Shown here: positions 54,624-64,000 of the stretch, in pieces | How positions within the stretch are numbered: the first letter of the stretch is position 1 | How the letters are laid out: each line of letters begins with the position of its first letter | Assembly (NCBI GenBank): GCA_963573315.1 | Contig: OY752148.1 | Coordinates: 1,665,263-1,729,262, forward strand | DNA length: 64,000 bases | Reading direction: 5' to 3' | Source: Entomortierella parvispora | Taxonomy: Eukaryota > Mortierellomycota > Mortierellomycetes > Mortierellales > Mortierellaceae | The notes under the pieces: generated by a model | Database searches by the model: none | What the model was told of the DNA's origin: nothing | Seen by the model: the letters and a program-made list of their open reading frames with translations, nothing else | Made by a program: the position numbers and the translations under genes

Positions 54624-56099
54624 CTATTTGAGGTGGAAACTAGTCCTGGTCAAACGCTTTGTTTTCGTGGCCTGTTTCGACTCTGCATCCTTGAGTTTGG
54701 CAGCCCGTCCGACCAAAGAAGCAATCATCTCGTTGTACCGCTCAGAGTCCATGAGCATTTGTTCGCGTTGGTCCAGCCAGTACGTGAGTTCTTCTGAAGC
54801 CTGCCGGGTCAGTTCTGTGAGCTGGCCAATGATGTCCTTCATCTCATCGCCAGAGTATCCACCCAAGTTCTCTGGTGTAAACTGACAAAAGGCCAATGTC
54901 GTTTCCAGATTCAATGGCTTGCGTTCTCTGACTGCTTCCGAGCCTACAATCATCGGTGATGACACCTTGGCGTTTGGACTCATCGAATTGGGTATAGAGG
55001 ATGATGATACGGTATTCTATAGGTTATCAAAGACGGAAAAAAGAGGCAAAACAGGATTTGAGTAGGACGTAAGAGTATTCAAGCAGAATAGTCTTGTTTG
55101 TCCTCTTTGCGAATACGTACTTGTTCTTTGACGACGGCGAGGCCTAGGGACGCGTAGTATTGTCGTCTCAATTCCGAGTTCTTCCATTGGAATTGAGGAG
55201 CAGAAGACATGTCCATCTTGTTGCTGTTACGTCCCTGGAAAGATTGTTCAGAAAGTGTCGTCCACAAGGCCTGTTTCGAAAGCTCGGTCGAAATATCCAG
55301 ATCTTCAATGTTTTCATTCAACATCTCTTGCGAATTCTCGTTGGAGTCTATAGGGAAGAGCGTCTCCAGTTTCTCAAGGACATAGGTTTCGACTTGACGT
55401 GAATTGACTGCAGTAAAGTCAGGGGCCGTCTAACAAGACAACAGTAAATCGCGAATTAGCGACGTGGAGAAAAAAAAGTGATCTGCGCATTGCCATCTTT
55501 AGATTTCCGTCTTTTCTCACCTCGACAGAGACTTCTTCGATCGTCAGCGAGGGCTCTGCAGGTACTGAGTCTGGAGCACCAAAGGGATCTTCTCCTGTCG
55601 TTGTCGTATCTTCAAAGTCCCCAAAGTCCCCTGAATCTTGGAAGCCGTCTCCATCGGCAAAGTCATTAAAGTCGCCAAAATCATCGTCTCCTCCTGCTCC
55701 GGCAGCCTGAACTTCTCCAAAGTCACCAAAGCCGTCATCATCATCATCTCCACCATTTCCACCTGTGGACGCTCCAAAGGCATCCTCGTCTGTTGATCCA
55801 AAGGCACCAAATTCGTCCGCGTCGCCCTCAGGGGCAGCAGCTGTCGTGCCAAAGTCACCAAAATCATCGCTCTTCTCCTGTGGACTCGATGAGGTTTCTA
55901 GTGTTATACTCTGACTAGACTTATCATCGGTTTCGGCTGTAGTGGTTTCTTCAAAGGTATTGGGTTCCGGCAAAGAAGAAGAGGACGCGGAGGAAGGACT
56001 TTCGAGTTTTGTAGGAGTTGTTGATTCGGGGCTGTGTTCATCCGCGAGCGTCTTGTCGTCTTGGACTTCTGGTGCCTCGTGGTCATGGGTGTCTGACAT
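54624..56099 (-). CDS. FGxF-motif acidic protein, aftiphilin/Laa2-like clathrin-adaptor accessory factor
   Basis: The start at 56099 gives MSDTHDHEAPEVQDDKTLADEH. The first about 200 residues hold many DDFGDFG / EFGAFG / DDFGDFNDF repeats, the acidic phenylalanine motifs that bind adaptor ear domains. Downstream exons encode STELSKQALWTTLSEQSF and FQWKNSELRRQYYASLGL, a conserved block seen in fungal aftiphilin-like proteins, and end in a charged helical region and HLK at TAG 54624. By analogy with Laa2 and aftiphilin it may work with AP-1 at the trans-Golgi; this is inference from motifs. The family assignment is moderate, the gene model good. Confidence 0.6.
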
Positions 56100-56351
56100 A
56101 TTCTGGTGCTTTGATAGCGAGTGTGCGCTGTTATCCAAGGGAGAGAAAAAAAAAGGCGCGGAGGGATGCAAGATGCAGATGGAAGGATGTGGTCGACAAG
56201 GAATGAGAAACGTGGTTGGAATGTGTCCATGTGTGGCAGAGAGATGGCCAGTGGTCACGTGCGCACAGTTCGCTTTCTCTTTTTCTCTTCGCATGCGAAT
56301 CGTCCGTTTGTTCACCACCTTTCTTACGACCAACGCACGACCTCGACATCA

Positions 56352-57425
56352 ATGGACGGGAGCCAGGACCGCGCAGACCTCAGTCTGTACTCTCGACTGC
56401 CAGAGGACATTCACAAGGCGGCTGGGATCGAAGACAATGTACCGTGGAATCACCTCAATGCATTTCTTTTTCTTTTTGTACTTGGAACGACAACTTTGCC
56501 GATCGCCCGCTGACCTTTTATCCCGCGTGTTCATGGATATATCGTACTATATACTAGGCCCAGTCCCATCTAGGAGATGCCGCTAAGCGTCAGCAAGCAC
56601 AATCCTTCGTCCCCCAATATGTAGGCGATGCTGTCGTCGAAGGATATGACGGTAGCAGTGTTTACGGGTCCAAAGTCAAAAACAAGGTCTTCTCCCTCGA
56701 CAACCCTGCCAAAGAATCCTCTGCAGAGACAAAAGAAAAACAAAAGAGGCGTAAACGAAACAACAAGTCAAAGGCCTTGACCGCCAAGGAGAAACGAACC
56801 CTAGGCGTTTACGACATCCCGTTGAATGCTCGAAAGTACACACTCTTCCAACCATTGCACGATCTCTGGAAAGGCTACATTGATGAACTTTATGGATCTT
56901 CAAGCCCTTCTACCTTTTCACAAAAACTTCTCAAGGCAGATTTCCATGGAGCCATCGTTACAGGTATGGAGATTTTCAAAAGAGAGAAAAAAAAAAAGGA
57001 AAAAAAAAAACTATGGGCTGACACACTTTTTTGCTGTGCCGTCTGTTTTTCTTTTTTGTAGTGGTTCGGTCAAAATGCCCAACCTATGTCGGAGTAAGTG
57101 GGATCGTTGCTCAAGAGACAGAGAATGTGTTCAAGATTATTACCATCAACAATGCACTTCGAGGTAAACAAGAAAAAAAAAAAGAAGATTGCTATCTGGA
57201 AATTGAAAATTGAAAATCGTACAATGTAACGTGGTGGCAACGGATACTGACTGGAAATGGATTTGTGGATTTGTTATGGGCTATTTAGTGGTACCAAAAG
57301 TGAACAGCGTCTTTACTCTTCATATCCGAAACTCGATCTTCACCATCCATGGAAATCAATTCCGTTACAGAGCTTCCATGAGAAGCACAAAGAAGTTCAA
57401 GTCAAGGCCGACCATTGATCTGTGA
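56352..57425 (+). CDS. POP4: RNase P/MRP protein subunit Pop4 (Rpp29)
   Basis: Exons 56352-56438, 56558-56963, 57062-57163 and 57289-57425 give 732 nt, 243 aa. A basic segment (KQKRRKRNNKSKALTAKEKR) precedes the conserved Sm-like fold: LLKADFHGAIVTVVRSKCPTYVGVSGIVAQETENVFKIIT, then VVPKVNSVFTL. These are diagnostic of Rpp29/Pop4. Family knowledge: it binds the RNA of RNase P and RNase MRP in the nucleus for tRNA 5' processing and rRNA maturation. The last part (FRYRAS...FKSRPTIDL) matches the family end. Confidence 0.92.
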
Positions 57426-57640
57426 TTTGAATGGCTCTATCACCTCTTGTATCATATCCTACTCCTTCATTACTTTCATTAAAAAAAAGACAAGCTACAC
57501 ATTCGATATCAATTTTACAATATGGGGGTGCGAGCTGCGAGGGAGGTTTATTTTGTTGTTCTGCTTGATCTTTTTTGCTATTGTACATTGTCTTGGAGAG
57601 ATTGAAAGGTAAGGGGATGTCCGCAGAACTGTCCTGTCTA

Positions 57641-59745
57641 TTAAGCTGGTGCGATGGACGTCATATAGTCTCGTCTCCGGATATAACTATGAGTAAGTGA
57701 GTAAACATAGAAAGCAGCGATGAGTAAACGCGATCGAAAGACAGGGGGGGGGGGGGGGGGGGGGAACTGCATGATACTCTGGAATTGATCTTGTAACGTA
57801 CCTCCGTGTGGGTGGTCGGCAAAGAACAGCCGCACAGTTGGCAAAAATACTACCTTGATCGAACGGGTTATCAACCTGAACTGGCCTCATCATAGATGCA
57901 CTCAGCTAGAGCAAAAACAAAAAAAAGTGTCAGAATATCTCGAGCAAAAAGAACAGAGAACAAGCAGGAACAAAAAATATCCCCCCTACCTGCTCATGTG
58001 TCGTCCTGTTCTTGGTGGCCAACCAAAAGTGATATGTTGCAAGGGCTCCAACGGCTAATCCCATGATGAATGAAAATACCATGACTAGTCCTGCGACAGG
58101 TGCTTTTGCGAGTGCATCCTTTTGAAAAGAGGCCACGCCTCCTGACCCAAGAGCGCTTTTCTTGTCGTCATAAAGAACGAGCAGCTGTGTAAGGCACAGT
58201 GCTGACGTGTAGAGAGCGTAGATAGATGCCGTTGTAACGAAGATCAAAAAATAGCGATAGTTGCGTCGTCCAATGCAGTTGTTGAGCCACACACAGTGAT
58301 GATCCTCATCCTCTACAGGAACCAGAAAATAGAGGACGAGGTTAATGATTGAGAGAATGGATTCTACGCTCGTTTGTCAATCAAGTTGGGAGCACTAAAA
58401 CGCAGCAAGTTCAATTTACCGACACAGTTGTCGCATTGCCGGCAATGGCTGCACCGAGGAGGACGATAGATTTTACACGTGTCGCAGTATTTTAGTCGAA
58501 GAGTGTACGTCCCGACTTGAATCTCTTTCATGCGAGGCAGGCCTCGGGATGGGTAAAACGATGCTGAACCACTCTCCAGCTCAAACGGCGGGTCCAGTGG
58601 TGGGTCGCTGTCAATACCGCGCGGTATTACGCCTGGGTCTGTCCAGGAAGTCTTTAGCATGGATGAAAATGTGATAATAAACAAATAGACCTGGAGAATA
58701 GGCGCTGCTGGGCTGAGTCTGTGCCACAAATATGGAGATCTACATAGTCCAAGGAGAAGAAGAAGGATCTATAAGTATTATTTCCAGTCGGATACACACT
58801 CCTTCATTTGAAGACCACCTACGAAAATCCGTGAAAGAGCCCAGTAGGAACGCAAAGCAGCAAGACGGCCAACATGAAGGCCGGAAAGTCGCGGCTTGTC
58901 ATAATTCGCCCACCGCAGAAAAACCTGTTCTTGCCGGGAAAGACCTTGTAGTTTCGAATAGGCCTCTCTTGGTGCAAGTATCCATCTTCATGATCTGTGG
59001 TATGGCCGGTGACACCGCTCTCGGCGCCTGGATGGTGCATGTCCTGACTATGGTTGGGTCCGGTCATGGGGATATCATCCCCAATGTCCACGGGGATACC
59101 AGCACGCAGACTCCTTACCGCTTTGTTGGAGCGAGGTGACATTGGCTCGGGTTCCCGGACTGGACTAAAATGTGCTGCAGTGACCGAGGATATCGTCGAA
59201 GTCGTTGGTTCGGACGGTTCAGACATGAGCATCTGCTCAAAACTTATCCCAGAGTCCTCCTGCGATGACGGCGGCTGAGAGAAGAACGATTGGAAGGAGG
59301 TGAATTGTCCAGGTCCAGAGTCGACAGCATGCGCGTGGATATCGGTGGCACGGTCTGGCGCCGTGACAGCCCTAAACCGACGATCTCCTGTGACTGGGCC
59401 AAAGCTGGTCCCAGGCGATGGTGGATATGGCTGTTGTTGTTGTTGTTGTTGTTGTTGTTGATTTTGCAGTTGGAGATTCATGGTGCCACAATCGTCGCTA
59501 CCAATGATATGGTCGGGTGTGCGGCGGGCGAGGCCTGTGGGATCGTCCGCATGGTTGGTGCTGTCGGGGACAACGGAGGAGTGGACTTCAGAGGCAGGCG
59601 CTACAGTGGAGGCACTAGGGGAGGAAGGCACAGAGGGCCGTTGTGGCCGGTCTAGATCCACCATGTCTGGGTCTTTCTCCCTATCCATGTGGCTCCGGCG
59701 TTCCTGGCCCTGACCCCGACTGTGGGGCCAGTCGGCAATGTCCAT
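57641..59745 (-). CDS. ERF2: DHHC protein S-acyltransferase, Erf2-like
   Basis: The start at 59745 gives MDIADWPHSRGQGQERRSH; upstream frame is low complexity. The N-terminal about 270 residues are disordered with a 10-glutamine run (CAA/GTT repeat at about 59431-59460). KVFPGKNRFFCGGRIMTSRDFPAF leads into four membrane helices around the zinc/DHHC core: YCDTCKIYRPPRCSHCRQCDNCV and DHHCVWLNNCIGRRNYRYF. NRTTHEQ and NPFDQGSIFANCAAVLCRPP are the Erf2 C-terminal signatures, with the last exon ending RRRDYMTSIAPA. Family knowledge: Erf2 palmitoylates Ras at the ER/Golgi with Erf4. All catalytic residues are present. Confidence 0.87.
57744..57764. repeat. Poly-G run (21 G) in the last ERF2 intron
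   Basis: 21 consecutive G on the plus strand (C on the transcribed strand), within the intron between the last two ERF2 exons. It is an extreme homopolymer that may be length-polymorphic or partly an assembly uncertainty. Confidence 0.9.
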
Positions 59746-60435
59746 GAGCAGGCAGGAGCAGGAGGAGGAAGAGAGGAAGGAGAAAGAGGAAGAAGGTCCT
59801 TTTTTCTTTTTCTCTATATGATTCTGAGACCGGGGATGCTGTCGCGTGTGGAGATGTGTGATGGAGGAGGGATGGAGAAGGAGATGAAGAGTGGAGAGGG
59901 ACGAGAGGGGACCAAGGAGGAGAGGATGTGGAGTGAGATGGGAGTGGATGAGAATGAGAGAGAATAATAATAATGCAAAAAAGAAAAGAAAAAAAAAAAA
60001 AAAAGAAATGAGAGCGAAGGGGGATGGGAGAATGCAAGAGGACAAAGCGCAAACGGACGATGCAGATCACATGTGGACTGGGTGGCATCATTCCTTTTCT
60101 TTTCCTTCCCTCTCTGTCTCTGTGAACGAGAGGATGCACTCTTTCTTGCTTCGTGTCCCTGTGTCCTTCTTGCTCCCATTTGCTCATTCTCTTTCTCAAG
60201 GAATATCGTCCTTTCATCCTCCCCACATCCCTCGCAAGACATGCATGTTGCGTCCATGCGCGAGGGAAAAGAAAAAAAGAAAAAAAGAAAAAAAAAAAAA
60301 AGACAAATCATCACGTGATCCGCTCGCTCGCTCGCTCGCACATGCGACAGTCGTGTTCGCATTCGCCATCATCTCTCCCCAGTCTTCCTTTCAGACTCTC
60401 TCTCTCTCCCCTCTCTGCACATCATCATCATCACC
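59746..60435. promoter_or_regulatory. Divergent promoter of ERF2 and EMC7
   Basis: 690 bp with purine tracts on the ERF2 side, A-runs (about 59982-60005 and 60270-60300), a CGCTCGCTCG repeat (about 60320-60338) and a pyrimidine tract before the EMC7 start. No coding exon is supported. Confidence 0.5.
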
Positions 60436-61909
60436 ATGCTCTTCTCTCGTCGCATCGTAGCATGCGCCACCGCGCTCATCGCTCTCGTCAGGTACATCAC
60501 AGGCCCCACCGGACAACACCAAAGGCGGCAGCAGCAGCCGATCCAGGGGGAAAGGAGGGTCGGGCCCCATCCTTCTCTCTTCATCATGACACGGAGAAGC
60601 ACCTGCCTCATTGCTCTGCAGGAGAAGCTGACCAAAATCCATATTTGATATTTATTTATTTTATTTACAGCCTCGCTGCCCCCTCAGTCTCTGCTATCCC
60701 CGTTTCTGGCTTTGTTGCCGGTCAGGGCGAGAATGCTCATCCAAGAGGTAAAATCAGGACACGCGCGGTATCAGGATCGATCCAAAGATTCACCTCCTAT
60801 TTGAGAGATAACTGACTCGAGGAATCCGACTATCAATAGACCTTTCTTCTAGGACGCGTATTGTCCTCAGTGGAGGCCAGTACTCGACCATGATCACCAA
60901 GGATGGACGCTTTACCTTGTAAGGGGCCGATCGCGGTATCATTTCTTTGGATGATTTGATTGGTTTCTACCCCGTTTCTAACATCTCCTCACTTTTTGGT
61001 ATTGCATAGCCCCGATGTCGCAGAGGGAACATATTTGCTTGAAGTCCAGAGCCCACAGTACATCTACCCCAACGTAACGTGGAGACTTCAGGAATGGACT
61101 TTGCTGTTGGAAATAACGTGGATTACAAGGAGATCCTAACATCTATCGTCAATTGTCCACGGATTTTCAACCTCTTTCTCGCGGCGTGTAGATGAAGCTT
61201 GTTGTTAGCGACAATCAAGCAAAGGCGTACATTGTTAGCATTGGTGCTGACTGGTCGAACAACGACAATGCCCTTCAATTCCCCATCACCTTGGTTCCTC
61301 GCGTCCCAGCCATGTACTTTATCGTAAGTGCCATCTGCATGATCTGGACGCTTTCATGATCTTTTTGGTTTTTTTGTGTAGTACAGGTCATTGCAAATTT
61401 GTCTTTGTCTCTGAATACATGTCCTCTACCCTATTCGATCTGCTATTAGGCCCGCGAAGGATTCCAAATCAAGCACCTCTTTGCCAACCCAATGATGCTC
61501 ATGATGGGTTTCAGTGTCATCATGGTAAATGGATATATCAAGATGGATAAAGGCCTAGAACTGGCGCGCTCCTGGTCGACACTAACATGACTTTTGATTA
61601 TCTTTACTCATGAAACAGCTTTTCCTCATGCCCAAGATGATGGCAAACATGGGTAAGTCTTTCGATGTATTATAGCCTCCTTTTCATTACCTCATCAACT
61701 GCTCTTCTGAACCTAATGCGTTACTACTTGTTTACTTCGCCCTCCTTTCTCTAGATCCCGAGGCCATGGAAGAGATTCAGGGAATGCAGGAGGCTACTCA
61801 GATGCCCGCCTTCGAGATGCCCGATATCTCCGCCACGTTGGCAAAGTATTCGACCGGAGCCAGCAGCAGCCCACAGCCCGCAGTAGCAGGTTCTAAGAAG
61901 AAGCAATAG
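60436..61909 (+). CDS. EMC7: ER membrane protein complex subunit 7
   Basis: Eight exons (60436-60491, 60671-60747, 60840-60918, 61010-61073, 61192-61323, 61450-61524, 61619-61652, 61755-61909) give 672 nt, 223 aa. A signal peptide (MLFSRRIVACATALIALVSLAAPSVSA) is followed by a luminal beta-sandwich (RTRIVLSGGQYSTMITKDGRFTLPDVAEGTYLLEVQSPQYIYP), then AREGFQIKHLFANPMMLMMGFSVIMLFLMPKMMANM, the EMC7 membrane segment, and an acidic/polar cytosolic tail with DPEAMEEIQ. Family knowledge: EMC7 is a luminal/peripheral piece of the EMC insertase. The exon 3 acceptor at 60839 (CAATAG) rather than the later CTAG keeps the frame. Confidence 0.88.
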
Positions 61910-62024
61910 GAGATCGACAAAGGGAATACATAGACTGCTTCGTTGACAATGAATAAAAACTTTCTTTTTACTGTGTAGAGGGCTGGTCGATCAATTAAAT
62001 GAAGGGGGAAGAGGGATGCTTTGT

Positions 62025-64000
62025 TCACGTCCGGTGCGGCCGGACCAAGCGAGTAGTGACATCGGGTGGCTGATCTTCAAAACTCTTGCCTTGCAGAGCA
62101 TGACGTTCATCACGGCACTTGAAGACCTTTGTCGGCTCCATCACAGCGCCCAAAGCCCTTCGCAAACCTCGATCCATGTAGCCTAATCCAACCTGATAAC
62201 TGGCATTCATCCATCCAAAGCCCTCCCGAGGGACAAACTTAAAGTCCACGCCTACATTTCCGTACTCGACTTGGACTCTGTGCGTCATATTGACGATATC
62301 AAACTTTTCTGGCACCACCCCATTAAAGTCTACAAATGATTTTGTAATCCTACGAGGAAAAAAAGAAAAAGTAACCCAGATTGAGAACGAGTAAGAATTC
62401 CATGCAGATAGACCAGAAGTTTGGCCATTTCAATCGCCAGAATGACTTTACAAACACTTACGTATAGAGCCATCGATAGCAAGTTCGCTTGGCCTCTTCC
62501 ATGAATCCATATTTCTCAAAACCGATCCAAGAAATAATCTGATGCGGTGCCCAACCAAAAGGATAGTCCCACTGCCGGTTGGGACGCGCCAATGTAATTA
62601 ACCCCCTGGATCGCTCTGTGCCTGACACCAGACCTCCCATGACTTCAAACAGTGGTAACGCATTTGACCTAAGTTTCGTGGCCAAGCAAATTTGAGACTG
62701 GTCAGTTTGGCAAAAGAACGAGAATGAGCAAGTGCTGCCCCTTTCGACAACTTACATCATCTTCTCGGCCTTGTCACGGTCTATACATCCTGCCCACATG
62801 GTATAGAAGGTGGTCACGCTCTCATAGGTTCCCATCGCTTTCAGACGCGTATCATAGTCAAAGAACATGGATCGCTCTTCGTTCCAGCAATAGCGATTGA
62901 TCCTTTCCTGTCGAATCCGCGCTCGCTCGAACCATTCCTCTGAGGTATGCAGGACCTTTTCTGGTAGCTCCTTCCCTGCTTGTCCACAGGTCGAGCTCTC
63001 ATAACTCTCAAAGAAGGGCGTCTCGAAAGAGTTTCCAAAGAGTGTCAGAATCGTCTCTGCGATATCAATCTCATACTTGTAGAGCAACGCATTCAGATCC
63101 ACAGTGGCAATGTCGGCACAGCAATTGTCGAGCCGGTAGGTGGTGTCGTGTCCAGATTCGCGCACGGCACGATCATGCTTGAAATAGATATCCAGATCTG
63201 GCTCCAAAAGTTCTCCTTCGTTATAAAGCTTGCTATACTCTGGGATCGACAATCCTTTGGCGTCCGCGTAGGGTTTGATGACATGGTCAAAATGAGTCGC
63301 CTCAGTCTCTGGAGGCATACCGATGCCCTCGCTGTAAAATCGAGACAGACCACACTCGGGATCCAGACGCGGCTCAGACATCCACACTGTAAAGTACTCC
63401 TTGATAGCTGCTGTCAAGGCGACTGCCAACCATTGCTTGTTCTCGGCTTCGCGGCTGAAAGGCAAACGATCATAGACCTTGAGCATCATATCAGTCAAAA
63501 ATGGAGGCTGCGTCCGCATGAGATAGTAGCTGCGGTTGGCGTTAAGGATCTTGCCATAGTGTTGGATCTCGTACACAAAGTTGTCCACCATACCCTTGGC
63601 CAACTCGAGGCGACCGTCCACTAGCAGACCCAATGATTCAAAATAAGAATCCCATCCATACATCTCGTTGAATCGACCTCCAGGAACGACAAATGGAACC
63701 CCCTTTAGAGTCTCGCGCTCTTCCTCGTCCACATGCTTGGTCATAGCCAAGGCCAAGATGCCCGGTTTCTCGTTGATCGACTGGACATACTTGGGAGTGA
63801 TCTCCTTTGGCAGTTGCTGCACATCCAGACGGAGATGAGGCTTGTTTACACTCACCGCTTTGTAGTACTCCAGTACTTCATCTTCATCATAAGGAACATA
63901 AATCCTAGGTGCCGTATTCTTGGATCGGTTCTTAGGATCGTTCGAGATGGTCTCCAACCCTTCAGCATCAATGCGACGCGTCAAACCGTCCCAAAAATGA
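62025..64000 (-). CDS. NTH1: Neutral trehalase (GH37), 5' partial
   Basis: The gene runs off the right edge; the visible N-terminal end reads [18 protein letters not shown]37 signatures are [15 protein letters not shown] (trehalase signature 1) and [12 protein letters not shown] (signature 2). Three exons are visible (about 64000-62756, about 62670-62462 and about 62350-62025), ending RLVRPHRT and TGA. Family knowledge: cytosolic neutral trehalase splits trehalose into two glucose and is activated by PKA phosphorylation and 14-3-3 binding at an N-terminal region that lies outside this window, together with its calcium-binding motif. No catalytic defect is visible. Confidence 0.92.

Noticed and set aside
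59746..60045. Upstream extension of the ERF2-like gene (frame starting with a hydrophobic run)
   Set aside because: It is made of pyrimidine low-complexity sequence in the divergent promoter; the DHHC family does not have such an N-terminus.

Overview
This window is nuclear DNA from a filamentous, early-diverging fungus. The genes carry short GT-AG introns (about 50-100 bp), single-gene transcription units lie close together on both strands, and every housekeeping product is fungal (Trm82, Gtr1, Atp19, Dsc3, Erf2, Emc7, neutral trehalase). A cluster of Crinkler (CRN)-type genes with nuclease tails, proline-rich single-pass membrane proteins and a GPI-type aspartyl protease suggest Mortierellomycota/Mucoromycota. 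I cannot prove the genus from sequence alone.

Layout. 1-17 kb is ordinary euchromatin: CMR1 (partial, +), a GPI-anchored aspartyl protease (-), a single-pass membrane protein (-), GTR1 (+), a broken small secreted protein gene (+), ATP19 (+), TRM82 (-) and an arrestin-domain protein (+). 17.4-38.8 kb is an accessory island. 39-64 kb is ordinary again: CEX1/SCY1-like (-), MSH4 (-), a glyoxal oxidase with a chitin-binding-like N-terminus (+), RAD6/UBC2 (-), DSC3 (-), PIG-P (+), an FGxF-motif acidic trafficking protein (-), POP4 (+), an ERF2-like DHHC palmitoyltransferase (-), EMC7 (+) and the 3' part of neutral trehalase (-, runs off the window).

The island is the main find. It holds four intact CRN-type genes (about 886, 453, 464 and 488 aa after splicing; all spliced lengths are multiples of three) and four broken copies of a large primase-helicase gene (PrimPol/UL52-type primase plus UL9/origin-binding-type helicase). 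At three places a CRN header exon and a primase-helicase gene start back to back from a shared promoter of about 160-180 bp. This header-promoter-primase block is bounded by inverted terminal motifs that each contain a hairpin. The stem sequence changes between copies while pairing is kept, and the outermost bases read TGCA. I interpret the block as a mobile element (called E here) whose own products would be a header-only ubiquitin-like protein and a primase-helicase. The left end of E lies inside intron 1 of each CRN gene, and the exon beyond it differs: three loci have a short PD-(D/E)XK nuclease and one has a P-loop NTPase plus nuclease. This suggests that E supplies promoter, header and a 5' splice site to whatever exon lies next door, which would be a way to build new CRN effectors.

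The E/nuclease unit has been tandemly duplicated with a period of about 5 kb. It has also suffered an inversion (C1 segment), internal deletions of the helicase core, and an LTR insertion coupled to a deletion. The CRN genes are all intact and the primase-helicases all decayed, so selection now appears to act on the CRN genes only.
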